NCBI RefSeq assembly: GCF_026967475.1
Contig: NZ_CP114058.1
Location: 4,402,001 to 4,466,000 of the forward strand
DNA from: Rouxiella chamberiensis
GTDB lineage: Bacteria; Pseudomonadota; Gammaproteobacteria; Enterobacterales; Enterobacteriaceae
DNA length: 64,000 bases
Reading direction: 5' to 3'
The notes beneath the pieces were generated by a model. It was given only the letters and a program-made list of their open reading frames with translations, searched no databases and had not been told where the DNA came from. Within the stretch, counting starts at the first letter, position 1. Each line of letters opens with the position of its first letter. The translations under genes were made by a program, and so were the position numbers. This document shows positions 9,731-19,975 of this stretch, one piece after another.

Positions 9731-10684
9731 TTAACGCGCAGCCAAACGGGCTTCGATAGCGTCCATCAGCATGCCGGTAATGGAGATATCCGGGAATGCC
9801 GCCTCGATTTCACGTACACAGGTCGGGCTGGTGACGTTAATTTCGGTCAGGCGATCGCCGATGATGTCGAGTCCGACAAAAATCAGACCCTTTTTCTTCA
9901 GCGTAGGCGCAACGGTACGCGCAATGGCCCAATCGCTTTCGCTGAGTGGACGCGCTTCACCACGACCACCGGCCGCCAGATTGCCGCGCGTTTCGCCCTG
10001 GGAAGGGATACGCGCCAGACAGTAAGGCACTGGTTCGCCGTCGACAACCAGCACGCGCTTGTCGCCGTCCTTGATGGCGGGCAGGTAATTCTGCGCCATG
10101 CAGTAACGGCTGCCGTGTTCGGTCAGCGTTTCGATGATAACGGACACATTGGCATCTTCCGGTTTCAGGCGGAAGATAGACGCGCCGCCCATGCCGTCGA
10201 GCGGCTTGAGGATCACATCGTTATGCTCTTTGTAGAATGACTTGAGCTGAGTGGCATCACGCGTGACCAGCGTATCTGGTGTCAGTTCAGGGAACCAGGC
10301 GGTGAACAGCTTTTCGTTACAGTCGCGCAGGCTCTGCGGCTTGTTGACGATAAGCGTGCCTTTCTCTTCTGCGCGCTCGAGAATATAGGTCGCGTAGATA
10401 AATTCGGTGTCGAACGGCGGATCTTTACGCATCAGGATAACGTCGAGATCCTGCAGGGCGATGTCCTGCTCGTCGCCAAACTGATACCAGCTCTCGTAAT
10501 CCTGCTTAACCAGCAGTTTACGCGTTTGAGCACGGCCTTCGCCGCCGCGCAGATACAGAGAGTTCATCTCCATATAATGCAGTTCATAGCCGCGACGCTG
10601 GGCTTCCAGCAACATGGCGAAGCTGGTGTCTTTCTTGATGTTGATGGAAGAAATCGGGTCCATCACGATGCCAAGCTTAATCAT
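9731..10684 (-). CDS. gshB: Glutathione synthetase GshB
   Basis: ATP-grasp ligase that joins gamma-glutamylcysteine and glycine to make glutathione. At 317 residues it has nearly the E. coli length. The N-terminal domain starts KLGIVMDPI; the ATP-grasp part shows LKPLDGMGGASIFR, QNYLPAIKDGDKRVL, RGNLAAGGRGEARPL and the metal-binding FVGLDIIGDRLTEINVTSP. It follows rsmE by 23 bases on the same strand, so the two are probably co-transcribed. Confidence 0.96.
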   Translation of the reverse strand: MIKLGIVMDPISSINIKKDTSFAMLLEAQRRGYELHYMEMNSLYLRGGEGRAQTRKLLVKQDYESWYQFGDEQDIALQDLDVILMRKDPPFDTEFIYATYILERAEEKGTLIVNKPQSLRDCNEKLFTAWFPELTPDTLVTRDATQLKSFYKEHNDVILKPLDGMGGASIFRLKPEDANVSVIIETLTEHGSRYCMAQNYLPAIKDGDKRVLVVDGEPVPYCLARIPSQGETRGNLAAGGRGEARPLSESDWAIARTVAPTLKKKGLIFVGLDIIGDRLTEINVTSPTCVREIEAAFPDISITGMLMDAIEARLAAR

Positions 10685-10707
10685 CTTCTCTCCTTTAAGG
10701 CCTGCTT

Positions 10708-11439
10708 CTAGCCCAGATCGCCAAAACGCACCTGAAGTGCGGTGATGGCGGTGAGCGCGGTAGTTTCAGTGCGTAGAACACGCGGTCCCAACAGGATATC
10801 AGTAAATCCGTAGCCCGTGGTCATTGCAATCTCTTCGGCGGAAAGGCCGCCTTCGGGGCCAATCAGCAAACGTACTCGCTCAACCGGCAGCGGCAGGGTG
10901 TTGATGCTGTGGCTGGCGCGCGGATGCAGATTCAGTTTCAGGCTGTCGTCCTGCTCGGCGCACCACTGTTCAAGCGGCATGGCTTCGCGTATTTCGGGTA
11001 CACGGTTACGCCCGCACTGTTCACAGGCGGCGATGGCAATCTTTTGCCACTGTTGCAGTTTCTTGGCCAGCCGTTCGCCGTCGAGTTTTACGCCACAGCG
11101 GTCGGAAAAGAGAGGGGTAATCGTGTTCACCCCAAGCTCGATGGACTTCTGAATGGTGAACTCCATCTTTTCGCCGCGCGAAATCACCTGGCCGAGATGA
11201 AGATTTAGCGGCGATTCGTTGTCGGCCAGTTCGCCGGTGCCTATCTGCACGCGCACGCTTTTCTTGTCGACATGGGACAAGGTTGCGTCGAATACCTGAT
11301 TGGAGCCGTCAAACAGCTGGATCTGTTGCCCCGGTTGCATACGCAGAACGCGACCCACGTGATTGGCGGCGTCTTCGCAAAGCGCAATCTCGGCATGGGC
11401 GCTCAAAGGCTCGGGATGATAAATGCGGGGTATGCGCAT
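10708..11439 (-). CDS. rsmE: 16S rRNA (uracil1498-N3)-methyltransferase RsmE
   Basis: SPOUT-class methyltransferase that modifies U1498 of 16S rRNA. The 243-residue protein, E. coli length, has an N-terminal PUA-like part ([20 protein letters not shown]) and the C-terminal trefoil knot with [14 protein letters not shown] and [16 protein letters not shown] that binds SAM. ATG 11439 is selected by homology; the frame is open to 11484 but that stretch overlaps the endA terminator. Confidence 0.95.
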   Translation of the reverse strand: MRIPRIYHPEPLSAHAEIALCEDAANHVGRVLRMQPGQQIQLFDGSNQVFDATLSHVDKKSVRVQIGTGELADNESPLNLHLGQVISRGEKMEFTIQKSIELGVNTITPLFSDRCGVKLDGERLAKKLQQWQKIAIAACEQCGRNRVPEIREAMPLEQWCAEQDDSLKLNLHPRASHSINTLPLPVERVRLLIGPEGGLSAEEIAMTTGYGFTDILLGPRVLRTETTALTAITALQVRFGDLG

Positions 11440-11460
11440 GTGAGGCTGTAATCCTATGAT

Positions 11461-11500
11461 AAAAAAACAGCGCCCCCGACTCATGACAGAATCAGGGCGC
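11461..11500 (-). terminator. Rho-independent terminator after endA
   Basis: On the minus strand GCGCCCTGATT and TCGGGGGCGC form a stem and are followed by TGTTTTTTT (A7 at 11461-11467 on the plus strand). It ends only 22 bases before the rsmE start codon, so rsmE either uses a promoter inside this structure or depends on read-through. Confidence 0.8.
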
Positions 11501-11532
11501 GCGTGACAGGCATATTATGTAGATATAGTAGG

Positions 11533-12249
11533 TTAGCTGTTTCCCTGCTTGCAAGCCTGCTGAACATAGTTGTTGTGATTACCCTGCACGGCAGCGATGC
11601 GGTTATCGCGCTCGCATTCCCACGGCGTCACCGGATACAGCTTGTCCCACGCCGTAAACAGCTGAGTCTGCTGGCGTGAGAGGTTCAGGTGATACTGGTC
11701 GCGCATATAGAAATAGGTGCGGGCAATGGCACCGCGCGCACGCACCGGCGGCTCGGCCACTTTGTTCTTGAAATCTATCTTCATTTCACAGCGACCGTAC
11801 TGACCGGCCGGAATATTGGCCATGCCGTACTGGAAGTTGTTGCGATCGCCGTTCACTTCGCCGATGGACGGTTGCAGATTATGCAAATCGGTTTCCATCT
11901 TGCGATAGGTGGCGTCCTTGTTGCAGTTCTTTCTGCCGCCGTTTTGCCAGCACAGATGCTGGTGGCCGAACTCCCATGCGGGCACTACGTGTTCCCACTC
12001 GATGCGGCTGGCGCGCTGGGCATTCTTGCGAGGCGTATAACCACAGGACTGCAGATCCGGCGTGCCTTTTTTACCCGTCCAGCTCACTTTGCAGCCGCAA
12101 TAAAAGGTCGGCGCATCGTGGTTGATTTTCACTGCCGCTGCTTTCGCCTGCGTGAAGTTATTAATTTTGATGTGATCATAAGATTCACTGAAAGCGCTAA
12201 ACGACGAAAAAGCGACGAGGGAGAGCAGCAGCAGAAGTTTGCGAGACAT
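11533..12249 (-). CDS. endA: Endonuclease I EndA (periplasmic DNase)
   Basis: Periplasmic, magnesium-dependent nonspecific DNase of the beta-beta-alpha metal fold. A signal peptide ([19 protein letters not shown]) opens the 238-residue protein. The motif [14 protein letters not shown] contains the catalytic His; [19 protein letters not shown] holds the metal-binding Asn, and several Cys residues (CGCK, CGY, LCW, NC) fit the family's disulfides. It lies between sprT and rsmE, as in E. coli, with its own terminator. Confidence 0.95.
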   Translation of the reverse strand: MSRKLLLLLSLVAFSSFSAFSESYDHIKINNFTQAKAAAVKINHDAPTFYCGCKVSWTGKKGTPDLQSCGYTPRKNAQRASRIEWEHVVPAWEFGHQHLCWQNGGRKNCNKDATYRKMETDLHNLQPSIGEVNGDRNNFQYGMANIPAGQYGRCEMKIDFKNKVAEPPVRARGAIARTYFYMRDQYHLNLSRQQTQLFTAWDKLYPVTPWECERDNRIAAVQGNHNNYVQQACKQGNS

Positions 12250-12381
12250 AGTTAATCAACCCGAGAGCTAAAAGCAGGCAGGTTAGCGGATGTAGAGGGC
12301 GCTATCAATGAGATATTGGGTATTTTTTAACGAGTAAGTCGACGCCGTAACGCCCGCCACTCGCGGCCTGACGAAGTCTTG

Positions 12382-12888
12382 CTAGCTGGTTTTGAAGCGC
12401 AACAGGGTCTTGCAGTGGCAGCAGCGATACTCGGCTTCCTTGCGCATGACTTTGTTATGACGACGGACGGTCAGTTGATGGTCGCGGCACTGGCAAAGAT
12501 AGGGGTAAGTTTTGCTCTGCACCGAGGCGACCTTGAACTGGTGCGTGCGGCTGGCGGAAACGCCCAGAATCGACTCCATCATCCAGCGCCACTCTTTGCC
12601 GTGCGGGGCGACGGAAGGGCCGAAGTGTCGAAAGACCAGCAGATGCGCCAACTCGTGCGGGACCACTTCATCAATGAAAGGTTGCTGGTTTTCCAGTAAC
12701 AGCACCGGATTCAACCTGATTAGCCAGTGTTGCAGATAAGCCGTGCCCGCGCTGGTGCCGCGCTGCTGATAATTTACCTCGGGCTCGGGATACGAGACCT
12801 TCAGCTTCTCGTTGGCGAGCGCGAGTTTTTCGCGCATGCAGCGCATGACCGCCTGTTGCAGGGCGATGGGAATTCGAGTGCTTTTCAT
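12382..12888 (-). CDS. sprT: SprT family zinc metalloprotease-like protein
   Basis: SprT has the zincin motif HELAHLL in the segment [18 protein letters not shown] and a C-terminal zinc-ribbon-like tail with CQC and CCHC cysteines. Related eukaryotic SPRTN cleaves DNA-protein crosslinks; the bacterial role is not established. ATG 12888 gives 168 residues beginning [16 protein letters not shown], close to E. coli SprT (165). The frame is open four codons further upstream. It is on the same strand as endA, 132 bases away. Confidence 0.93.
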   Translation of the reverse strand: MKSTRIPIALQQAVMRCMREKLALANEKLKVSYPEPEVNYQQRGTSAGTAYLQHWLIRLNPVLLLENQQPFIDEVVPHELAHLLVFRHFGPSVAPHGKEWRWMMESILGVSASRTHQFKVASVQSKTYPYLCQCRDHQLTVRRHNKVMRKEAEYRCCHCKTLLRFKTS

Positions 12889-12958
12889 GTTTCGCAGCAT
12901 AAATCTGCAACAGGGGGTGACGCAAGTGAAAAGCCTGTGCTGCGGATGAGAAGCGGAT

Positions 12959-12982
12959 AAAAAAAGGCGCTCAACGAGCGCC
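12959..12982 (-). terminator. Rho-independent terminator after galP
   Basis: Perfect stem GGCGCTC (12966-12972) / GAGCGCC (12976-12982) with a three-base loop; on the minus strand it is followed by seven T. It ends the galP transcript. Confidence 0.9.
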
Positions 12983-13006
12983 TTGGATGACCTGCGGAGA
13001 AGCGTG

Positions 13007-14404
13007 TTATTCGCCGATGTTTTTCAGTTTCTTGCCGCTCATCAGGTTACGTTCGATGTGCTCGAGAGACACGCCTTTGGTTTCCGGAATCAGCGCCAGA
13101 GTGATGAAGATAAACACCACGTTCAGTGCGCCGTAAACCCAGAAGGTATTGGCGTTGCCGAGGTTGTCCAGCATGGTCAGGAAGGTCGCCCCGACAATCA
13201 TGTTGGCAATCCAGTTGGTTGCGGTAGAAACGGTGATACCGAAATCACGGCCTTTCAGCGGCTGAATTTCAGAACACAGTACCCAGATAAGCGGACCGGC
13301 GCTCATTGCGAAACCGATGATAAACATCAGCAGCATCGCGATGGCGAAGTATTTCGCGCCCATCGATTCGACACCGATATGCAGCATGGTGCCGAGAATA
13401 CCCATACCGATAGCCATGACCAGGAAGCCCAGAATCAACGTCGGCTTGCGGCCCCAGCGGTCAACCAGACCGATGGCGATAAAGGTTGCCAGAACGTTGA
13501 CCAGACCTACGATAACGGTGCCCCACATCTGTTCGGAGTTGCTGGCAAAACCGGCCAGCCCGAAGATTTTCGGCGCGTAGTACATGATGACGTTCATACC
13601 GGTAAACTGTTGCATGACTTGCAGCAGAATGCCGAGGTACACCGCACGACGGAAGTTCTTGTTGTTGGTGAAGAGCTTCCAGCCACCCTGTTTTACTTTC
13701 AGGCTTTCACGAATTTCGTTCAGTTCGTTCTTCGCCTGCTCACTGGTGTCACGCAGTTTTTCGAGCACGCGACGGGCTTTCTCGTCGTTGCCGCGCGCAG
13801 CCAGCCAGCGCGGGCTGTCCGGCAGGAAGAATACGCCGATAAGCAGCAGCAGGGCAGGGATGGTAATAACGCCCAGCATCCAGCGCCATGAACCGGTATA
13901 GCTGAAGCCGGTATCGGACAGATAAGCCGCCAGAATCCCGATGGTAATCATCAGCTGATACATGGAGATCATGCTGCCACGGATTTTTTCCGGAGCGATT
14001 TCAGACAGATAAAGCGGCGCAGTATAAGAGGCCACACCGACTGCCAGACCCAGCAACACACGGGCAATGATAAGCACTTCCGTGTTCGGAGCCAGCGCAG
14101 ACGCCAGAGAACCTATCACGAACAGCACGGCGCCAATCATCAGGCTGTATTTACGGCCGATGCGGAAGTTCATCCAGCCACTGCCTACCGCACCGACGGC
14201 GGCACCAAACATCATCGAACTCACCACCCATTCCTGCTGGTGGTTGGTTATCTGAAAATCATGACTGATAAACGGTAATGCCCCTGCAATCACCCCAATG
14301 TCCAGGCCGAACAGCAGCCCGGCCAATGCGGCGAGAAAACAGACAAAAAAGGTTACACTCTTGTTCGAGCGCTTCTCTGCCTTATATGACGTTGAGATAC
14401 TCAT
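13007..14404 (-). CDS. galP: Galactose:proton symporter GalP (MFS sugar porter)
   Basis: Twelve-helix major facilitator of the sugar porter family importing galactose and other hexoses with protons. The 465-residue protein, close to E. coli GalP (464), shows the family motifs [65 protein letters not shown] and the end motif [15 protein letters not shown] 14404 follows GGAGGCAGG. A GalR-type operator and a CRP-like site lie 60-100 bases upstream, consistent with galactose induction and catabolite control. Confidence 0.93.
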   Translation of the reverse strand: MSISTSYKAEKRSNKSVTFFVCFLAALAGLLFGLDIGVIAGALPFISHDFQITNHQQEWVVSSMMFGAAVGAVGSGWMNFRIGRKYSLMIGAVLFVIGSLASALAPNTEVLIIARVLLGLAVGVASYTAPLYLSEIAPEKIRGSMISMYQLMITIGILAAYLSDTGFSYTGSWRWMLGVITIPALLLLIGVFFLPDSPRWLAARGNDEKARRVLEKLRDTSEQAKNELNEIRESLKVKQGGWKLFTNNKNFRRAVYLGILLQVMQQFTGMNVIMYYAPKIFGLAGFASNSEQMWGTVIVGLVNVLATFIAIGLVDRWGRKPTLILGFLVMAIGMGILGTMLHIGVESMGAKYFAIAMLLMFIIGFAMSAGPLIWVLCSEIQPLKGRDFGITVSTATNWIANMIVGATFLTMLDNLGNANTFWVYGALNVVFIFITLALIPETKGVSLEHIERNLMSGKKLKNIGE

Positions 14405-14468
14405 CCTGCCTCCGAAAAATGGCTATAATTCTTTGCTCGCTATGTTATTGGCCTAGCGGCCGCTAAAG

Positions 14469-14503
14469 AGTGCGCCAGATCACATAGTTGTAATCGCTTA
14501 CAC
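14469..14503 (-). promoter_or_regulatory. GalR/GalS-type operator and CRP-like site upstream of galP
   Basis: TTGTAATCGCTTACAC (14488-14503) is a near-palindrome fitting the GalR/GalS consensus GTGTAANCGNTTACAC in all but one defined position. Immediately next to it AGTGCGCCAGATCACA (14469-14484) matches CRP with a perfect TGTGA half-site and a weaker partner. Both are upstream of galP on its strand. The rest of the 14405-14807 gap is AT-rich and holds the metK terminator; no gene is seen in it. Confidence 0.65.
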
Positions 14504-14728
14504 TTCTTGTTGCATAGGCAAACGTGTTGTGACGAGCTTTTGTAAGACTTTGTTAAGACGGACGCGTTAGCGATATAGACTTCTAGTCTATCCCCTGATT
14601 TAAATCAATCAATTGTTGCCAACCCGTAACTGTGCATTACTCTAACTTATTAATTAGTAAGAATATATATTCTGTAACCGTTTTCAAATCAAGACGATTC
14701 TTTAAAACGAGCATAAAGAGAATAGCCA

Positions 14729-14759
14729 TAAAAAAACCCCGCCGGTAAGGGCAGGGTTT
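14729..14759 (-). terminator. Rho-independent terminator after metK
   Basis: On the minus strand AACCCTGCC pairs with GGCGGGGTT and is followed by six or more T (A run 14730-14736 on the plus strand). It lies about 50 bases after the metK stop. Confidence 0.85.
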
Positions 14760-14807
14760 GTTTTAGGAATAAGTCGTTAAACTTTTGCTAACCGTTGTTC
14801 GGCTAAA

Positions 14808-15960
14808 TTACAGGCCGGCGGCTTCGCGCAGCTGAGCTGCCTTGTCGGTTTTTTCCCAAGGGAAATGTTCGCGACCGAAGTGACCGTAGGCAGCCGTCTC
14901 TTTGTAGATTGGGTGCAGCAGGTCAAGCATCTGAATCAGGCCGTATGGACGCAGGTCGAAGAACTCGCGAACCAGCAGGGTCAGTTGCTCGGTAGACACT
15001 TTTTCGGTGCCGAAGGTTTCAACCATGATGGAGGTCGGTTCTGCTACGCCGATTGCGTAGGAAACCTGAATCTCGCAGCGGTCGGCAAGGCCGGCAGCAA
15101 CGATGTTTTTTGCTACATAACGTGCCGCGTAGGCCGCCGAACCGGTCAACCTTGGAAGGATCCTTGCCCGAGAATGCACCGCCGCCGTGACGCGCCATGC
15201 CGCCGTAGGTATCCACGATGATTTTGCGACCGGTCAGACCACAGTCACCCATAGGTCCACCGATAACGAAACGGCCCGTCGGGTTGATGTGATATTTGGT
15301 GGAGGCATTCAGCCATTCGGTAGGCAGAACCGGCTTGATTATCTCTTCCATCACCGCTTCTTGCAGATCTTTCTGGCTTATCTCTTCCGAGTGCTGAGTT
15401 GACAGCACAACCGCGTCGATGCCGACGATTTTACCGTCGTCATACTGGAAAGTGATCTGGCTTTTTGCGTCCGGGCGCAGCCATGGCAGTGAACCTGACT
15501 TACGTACCGCAGCCTGTTGTTGAACCAGACGGTGTGCATAAGTCACCGGTGCCGGCATCAGCACGTCGGTTTCATTGGTTGCATAACCAAACATCAGACC
15601 CTGGTCACCGGCACCCTGTTCCAGCGGATCGCTGCGGTCAACACCCTGATTGATGTCGGGAGACTGCTTGCCAATGGCGCTCAGTACGGCACAGGAGTTG
15701 GCGTCGAAGCCCATTTCTGAGTTGACGTAGCCAATTTCGCGGATGGTGTTACGGGTAATCTCTTCGATATCAACCCATGCGCTGGTGGTCACTTCACCGC
15801 CAACCAGAACCATGCCGGTTTTGACGTAAGTTTCGCAGGCAACGCGTGCTTTAGGATCTTGTTCTAAAATCGCGTCGAGAACGGCATCAGAGATTTGGTC
15901 AGCGATTTTGTCTGGATGTCCTTCTGAAACAGATTCGGACGTAAAGAGGTGTTTAGCCAT
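14808..15960 (-). CDS. metK: S-adenosylmethionine synthetase MetK, interrupted by a +1 frameshift
   Basis: MetK makes S-adenosylmethionine from methionine and ATP and is normally essential. The N-terminal frame (from ATG 15960) has [30 protein letters not shown] and ends in [15 protein letters not shown]. The C-terminal frame continues [19 protein letters not shown] through to PWEKTD. The frames join at 15140-15145, where one base too many is present (coding strand CCGGTTCGG, one G or T extra). Removing one base yields 383 residues (E. coli 384). An essential gene broken this way points to a sequence error. Expression is expected to be MetJ-repressed from the site upstream. Confidence 0.93.
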
Positions 15961-16069
15961 TATCTTCTTTACCTTTCATACGACGGTTATAAATTGCTGC
16001 CAAGCTAGGCAACATGAAAAAGGACAGATTTGAAGCCCATCCGTGAAGCCGTTTGACGGTTTACAAAAT

Positions 16070-16093
16070 AGACGGATTAACATCTGGACGTCT
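16070..16093 (-). promoter_or_regulatory. MetJ operator (three tandem met boxes) upstream of metK
   Basis: Three contiguous eight-base met boxes, AGACGGAT, TAACATCT and GGACGTCT, match the MetJ consensus AGACGTCT at six, four and seven of eight positions. They lie 110 bases upstream of the metK start, where MetJ-SAM repression of metK is expected. Confidence 0.8.
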
Positions 16094-16367
16094 ATTTTAG
16101 GACAGCTTCGAAGGTGATTGCCAGCCCTTTTTTCCAGCACGCGTGTTCAATTAGTGCCTAACAGGCGTGACATTCACTAAGAGAAACGGTTTTCGGCTCA
16201 CTTTCATTTTGCATTTGCCCAGTCTTACCGGTATAAACGCCTCCGCGCTGCACTAATTCTCCAGTTAGTGATTAATCAGCGTATTCCAGTAATTACTGTT
16301 CTCTTTATGCCCTATTTGGCCGGATGTCCGTTTGCAAGGCGTGGCACCTGTGGAGGTGGTTAAGTTA

Positions 16368-16499
16368 ATGACCCGCTTTTTACCGCTTGTTACATTTCAA
16401 CAGCATCCTCAGCAGTCGCCTGTCATCCCTGCGTACTGCCACGGTGAAAAAATTCAGCTATCCCCCAAGGTTTTTCCCGACTCATTCCACCGAGTCTGA
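16368..16499 (+). CDS. Uncharacterised 43-codon ORF (possible leader peptide) upstream of speA
   Basis: ATG 16368 is preceded by GGAGGT (16352-16357) ten bases away, an unusually good ribosome site in an otherwise gene-poor gap. The product is 43 residues, starts MTRFLPLVTFQQ and ends FPDSFHRV, with no signal peptide or obvious membrane helix. It lies 155 bases before speA on the same strand. The position is like that of the small gene yqgB in E. coli, but I see no convincing sequence similarity. It may be a translated leader, a small protein, or a chance ORF. The remainder of 15961-16653 shows the met boxes and no other supported gene. Confidence 0.45.
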   Translation: MTRFLPLVTFQQHPQQSPVIPAYCHGEKIQLSPKVFPDSFHRV

Positions 16500-16653
16500 C
16501 AACGTGATTTACAATTATATGCGTGATCGACTTGTTCGAAGAGATGACGACCGGCTTTCGACCGCCGTTTATCGGCTTTGTCCGAGTTGTTCTCACCTGT
16601 TGTTACTGCGATAGTGGCTGGCCATGCTGTCAGTGTAGAAAAGGGTATTAACT

Positions 16654-18633
16654 ATGTCTGATGACATGCATTCCCACCGTCCGTCTCATGCGGGCGACAG
16701 TGTTTCTTTGCGCTCCATGCAGGAGGTTGCCGTGAACGACCGTGATGCCAGCAAAATGCTGCGTACTTACAACGTTGCCCATTGGGGCAATAACTATTAC
16801 GACGTCAATGAGCTTGGCCACATCAGTGTATGTCCCGATCCGGACGTCCCTTCGGCCCGCGTAGACTTGGCGCAACTGGTGAAAGACATGCGCGAGCAGG
16901 ACGGTCAACGTCTGCCGGCGCTGTTCTGTTTCCCGCAAATTCTTCAGCACCGTTTACGCTCGATAAACGCGGCCTTTAAACGCGCGCGCGAATCCTTTGG
17001 CTACAACGGTGACTATTTCCTGGTTTATCCTATCAAGGTCAACCAGCATCGCCGTGTTATCGAATCGCTGGTGGAATCCGGTGAACCTTTGGGTCTGGAA
17101 GCCGGTTCGAAAGCCGAACTGATGGCGGTTCTGGCCCATGCAGGCATGACCCGATCGGTTATCGTCTGTAATGGCTACAAAGACCGCGAATATATTCGTC
17201 TGGCTCTGATCGGCGAGAAGCTGGGCCACAAGGTCTATCTGGTCATCGAAAAAATGACCGAAATCAAGCTGGTGCTGGAAGAGGCCGAGCGCCTTAATGT
17301 TATCCCGCGTCTGGGCGTGCGTGCGCGTCTGTCCTCGCAGGGTTCCGGCAAATGGCAGTCGAGCGGCGGCGAAAAATCCAAGTTCGGTCTGGCTGCCGCG
17401 CAGGTTCTGCAACTGGTTGAAATGCTGCGTGCGGCAGATCGTCTGGACAGCCTGCAACTGCTGCACTTCCACCTCGGCTCGCAGCTGGCCAATATCCGTG
17501 ACATCTCGACCGGTGTGCGTGAATCTGCCCGTTTCTATGTTGAACTGCACAAGCTGGGCGTCAATATCCAGTGCTTCGACGTGGGCGGCGGTTTGGGCGT
17601 GGACTACGAGGGAACCCGCTCGCAGTCTGACTGTTCGGTCAACTATGGCCTGAACGAATACGCCAACAACGTTATCTGGGGCATCGGCGATGCCTGTAAT
17701 GAACACGGTTTGCCGCACCCTACCGTCATCACCGAGTCTGGCCGCGCCGTCACCGCGCACCACACGGTGCTGGTGTCCAACGTGATAGGCGTCGAGCGTA
17801 ACGAGTTTACGCCGCCGGTCGCACCTGCCGAGGATGCGCCGCGTGCGCTGTCGAGCATGTGGGACACCTGGAACGAAATGCACGACCCCGAAAACCGTCG
17901 CTCGCTTCGCGAATGGCTGCACGACTGCCAGATGGACCTGCACGACGTCCATTCCCAGTACGCGCACGGCATTCTGGATTTGACCCAGCGCGCCTGGGCG
18001 GAAGAGATCTACCTGAATATCTGCAACGTTATCCAGCAGCAGCTTGATCCCAGCAATCGCGCGCACCGCCCGATTATCGATGAACTGCAAGAGCGTATGG
18101 CCGACAAGCTGTACGTCAACTTCTCGCTGTTCCAGTCGATGCCGGATGCGTGGGGTATCGATCAGCTGTTCCCGGTATTGCCGCTGGAAGGGCTTGATAA
18201 ACCGCCAATCGGCCGCGCGGTGCTGCTCGACATCACCTGCGACTCCGACGGGATTATCGATCACTACGTCGATGGCGACGGCGTGACGACCACCATGCCG
18301 ATGCCGCCGTACGACCCCGAAAATCCTCCTGCGCTCGGCTTCTTTATGGTCGGTGCCTACCAGGAAATCCTCGGCAACATGCACAACCTGTTCGGCGACA
18401 CTGCTGCGGTTGACGTGTTTGTGTTCCCCGACGGCAGCATTGAAGTCCAGCAGTCCGACGAAGGCGATACCGTGGCCGATATGCTGGAATACGTGCAGCT
18501 CGACCCGAATGTCCTGCTGACCCGCTTCCGCGATCAGGTTAAAGAAACCGATCTCGACGACGCGCTACAGGCGCAGTTTATCGAAGAGTTCGAAAGCGGA
18601 CTGTACGGCTATACCTATTTGGAAGACGAATAA
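16654..18633 (+). CDS. speA: Biosynthetic arginine decarboxylase SpeA
   Basis: SpeA decarboxylates arginine to agmatine, the first step of the arginine route to putrescine. The 659-residue protein is nearly identical in layout to E. coli SpeA. The PLP-binding lysine is Lys128 in [14 protein letters not shown]; other alanine-racemase-fold signatures are [20 protein letters not shown] and [22 protein letters not shown] and [17 protein letters not shown] mark the C-terminal part with the substrate-facing Cys. The start ATG 16654 gives MSDDMHSHR, matching the MSDDM start of relatives. It is followed 72 bases later by speB. Confidence 0.96.
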   Translation: MSDDMHSHRPSHAGDSVSLRSMQEVAVNDRDASKMLRTYNVAHWGNNYYDVNELGHISVCPDPDVPSARVDLAQLVKDMREQDGQRLPALFCFPQILQHRLRSINAAFKRARESFGYNGDYFLVYPIKVNQHRRVIESLVESGEPLGLEAGSKAELMAVLAHAGMTRSVIVCNGYKDREYIRLALIGEKLGHKVYLVIEKMTEIKLVLEEAERLNVIPRLGVRARLSSQGSGKWQSSGGEKSKFGLAAAQVLQLVEMLRAADRLDSLQLLHFHLGSQLANIRDISTGVRESARFYVELHKLGVNIQCFDVGGGLGVDYEGTRSQSDCSVNYGLNEYANNVIWGIGDACNEHGLPHPTVITESGRAVTAHHTVLVSNVIGVERNEFTPPVAPAEDAPRALSSMWDTWNEMHDPENRRSLREWLHDCQMDLHDVHSQYAHGILDLTQRAWAEEIYLNICNVIQQQLDPSNRAHRPIIDELQERMADKLYVNFSLFQSMPDAWGIDQLFPVLPLEGLDKPPIGRAVLLDITCDSDGIIDHYVDGDGVTTTMPMPPYDPENPPALGFFMVGAYQEILGNMHNLFGDTAAVDVFVFPDGSIEVQQSDEGDTVADMLEYVQLDPNVLLTRFRDQVKETDLDDALQAQFIEEFESGLYGYTYLEDE

Positions 18634-18659
18634 GTCTTTAAATAAGGCATGAACCATGG

Positions 18660-18689
18660 CCTCGCGGAGACAGACTCCGGCGAGGTTTT
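18660..18689 (+). terminator. Attenuator-like hairpin between speA and speB
   Basis: CCTCGCGGAG (18660-18669) pairs with CTCCGGCGAGG (18675-18685), one base bulged, around ACAGA, and is followed by TTTTC. The structure lies entirely in the spacer and ends about 16 bases before the speB start, so it could reduce read-through into speB. Confidence 0.6.
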
Positions 18690-18705
18690 CATAAAAGGAA
18701 AAGTT

Positions 18706-19632
18706 ATGAGCACTTTGGGGCACAAGTTTGACAACTCGCTGGTTTCCAACGCCTTTGGATTCCTGCGATTCCCGGTGAATTTCGAGCCGTACGACAGCGA
18801 TGCCGAGTGGGTTATCACCGGCATTCCCTTCGACATGGCGACGTCCGGCCGTTCCGGTTCGCGTCTTGGCCCGGCGGCAATCCGTCAGGTATCGGTAAAT
18901 CTGGCGTGGGAAGGCAAGCGCTGGCCGTGGGATTTCGATCTGCGTGAACGCCTGAAAGTTGTCGACTGCGGAGACGTAGTGTTTGATTTCGGTGATGCCC
19001 AGAGCCTGGTGGACAATCTTGAAGAGCACGCCGATCGCCTGCTGGCTTCCGGCAAGCGCATGCTGTCATTCGGCGGCGACCACTTTGTGACGCTGCCGCT
19101 GCTGCGCGCGCACCACAGAAAGTTCGGCAAAATGGCGCTGGTGCATTTCGATGCGCACACCGATACCTACTCCAACGGCAGCAAGTTCGACCACGGCACC
19201 ATGTTCTATCATGCGCCGAAAGAAGGCCTGATCTCTGCCGAGAACTCCGTGCAGATCGGCATTCGTACCGAATTCGACAAAGATCTCGGCTTTACCGTGC
19301 TTGACGCGGCGCAGGTCAACGATCGCACCGTTGACGATATTCTGGCGCAGGTGAAACAGATTGTGGGCGATCTGCCTGTTTATCTGAGCTTTGATATCGA
19401 CTGTCTGGACCCGGCGCACGCGCCCGGAACCGGTACGCCGGTGATTGGCGGCCTGACTTCCGATCGCGCCCTGAAACTGGTGCGCGGCCTGAAAAATCTG
19501 GATCTCGATATTGTCGGCATGGATATTGTCGAAGTTGCGCCATCCTATGACCAGTCTGAAATCACCGCGCTGGCCGCGGCGACACTGGCGCTGGAAATGC
19601 TGCACGTGCAGGCAGACAAGAAGGGCGCATAA
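18706..19632 (+). CDS. speB: Agmatinase SpeB
   Basis: Manganese-dependent ureohydrolase turning agmatine into putrescine and urea, the step after SpeA. The 308-residue protein carries all arginase-family metal motifs: [18 protein letters not shown] and [17 protein letters not shown] 18706 is preceded by AAAGGAAAA and starts [19 protein letters not shown] as in E. coli. The frame is open upstream to 18649 but that part overlaps the hairpin. It forms an operon with speA and ends at a strong terminator. Confidence 0.96.
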   Translation: MSTLGHKFDNSLVSNAFGFLRFPVNFEPYDSDAEWVITGIPFDMATSGRSGSRLGPAAIRQVSVNLAWEGKRWPWDFDLRERLKVVDCGDVVFDFGDAQSLVDNLEEHADRLLASGKRMLSFGGDHFVTLPLLRAHHRKFGKMALVHFDAHTDTYSNGSKFDHGTMFYHAPKEGLISAENSVQIGIRTEFDKDLGFTVLDAAQVNDRTVDDILAQVKQIVGDLPVYLSFDIDCLDPAHAPGTGTPVIGGLTSDRALKLVRGLKNLDLDIVGMDIVEVAPSYDQSEITALAAATLALEMLHVQADKKGA

Positions 19633-19654
19633 GCCTGTTCCTGATTGCTGCTTC

Positions 19655-19680
19655 AAAACCCGGCGCTGCCGGGTTTTTTG
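19655..19680 (+). terminator. Rho-independent terminator after speB
   Basis: AAAACCCGG (19655-19663) and CCGGGTTTT form a stem around CGCTG, followed by TTTTTTG. The rest of the 19633-19975 gap shows no gene; it must contain the tktA promoter, which I could not place. Confidence 0.9.
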
Positions 19681-19975
19681 TTTCCGTTGCAGGCAATGAT
19701 AAATAGCAAAGTTTCGAAAAACGGCGGCGAAAACAGCAAGACAGTGGCAACCTCTTCTTATATCACTCTCATGCCGACAACATCTCCTTATAAGCTCTGT
19801 GCCATGATTGGTTTTTGCAGGCGGTGGCGATATAGTTGGAAAGACTGAAAACTCTATGCCCTCTGCGCCGCTTTCCGAAAGAGTGTCCCTTGCCGTAATA
19901 GAGATTGCCGTTTTAATCCGTAGTCTGAGAAAATGATTTTTTCGACTGCTTTTTTAATCCGACCTGGAGTAGAAC

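Noticed and set aside
14424..14429. TATAAT on the plus strand upstream of galP
   Set aside because: It points away from galP and has no matching -35 or downstream gene on that strand.
16519..16614. Second short ORF (ATG 16519) before speA
   Set aside because: No ribosome site and no recognisable product; it lies in the speA leader region.
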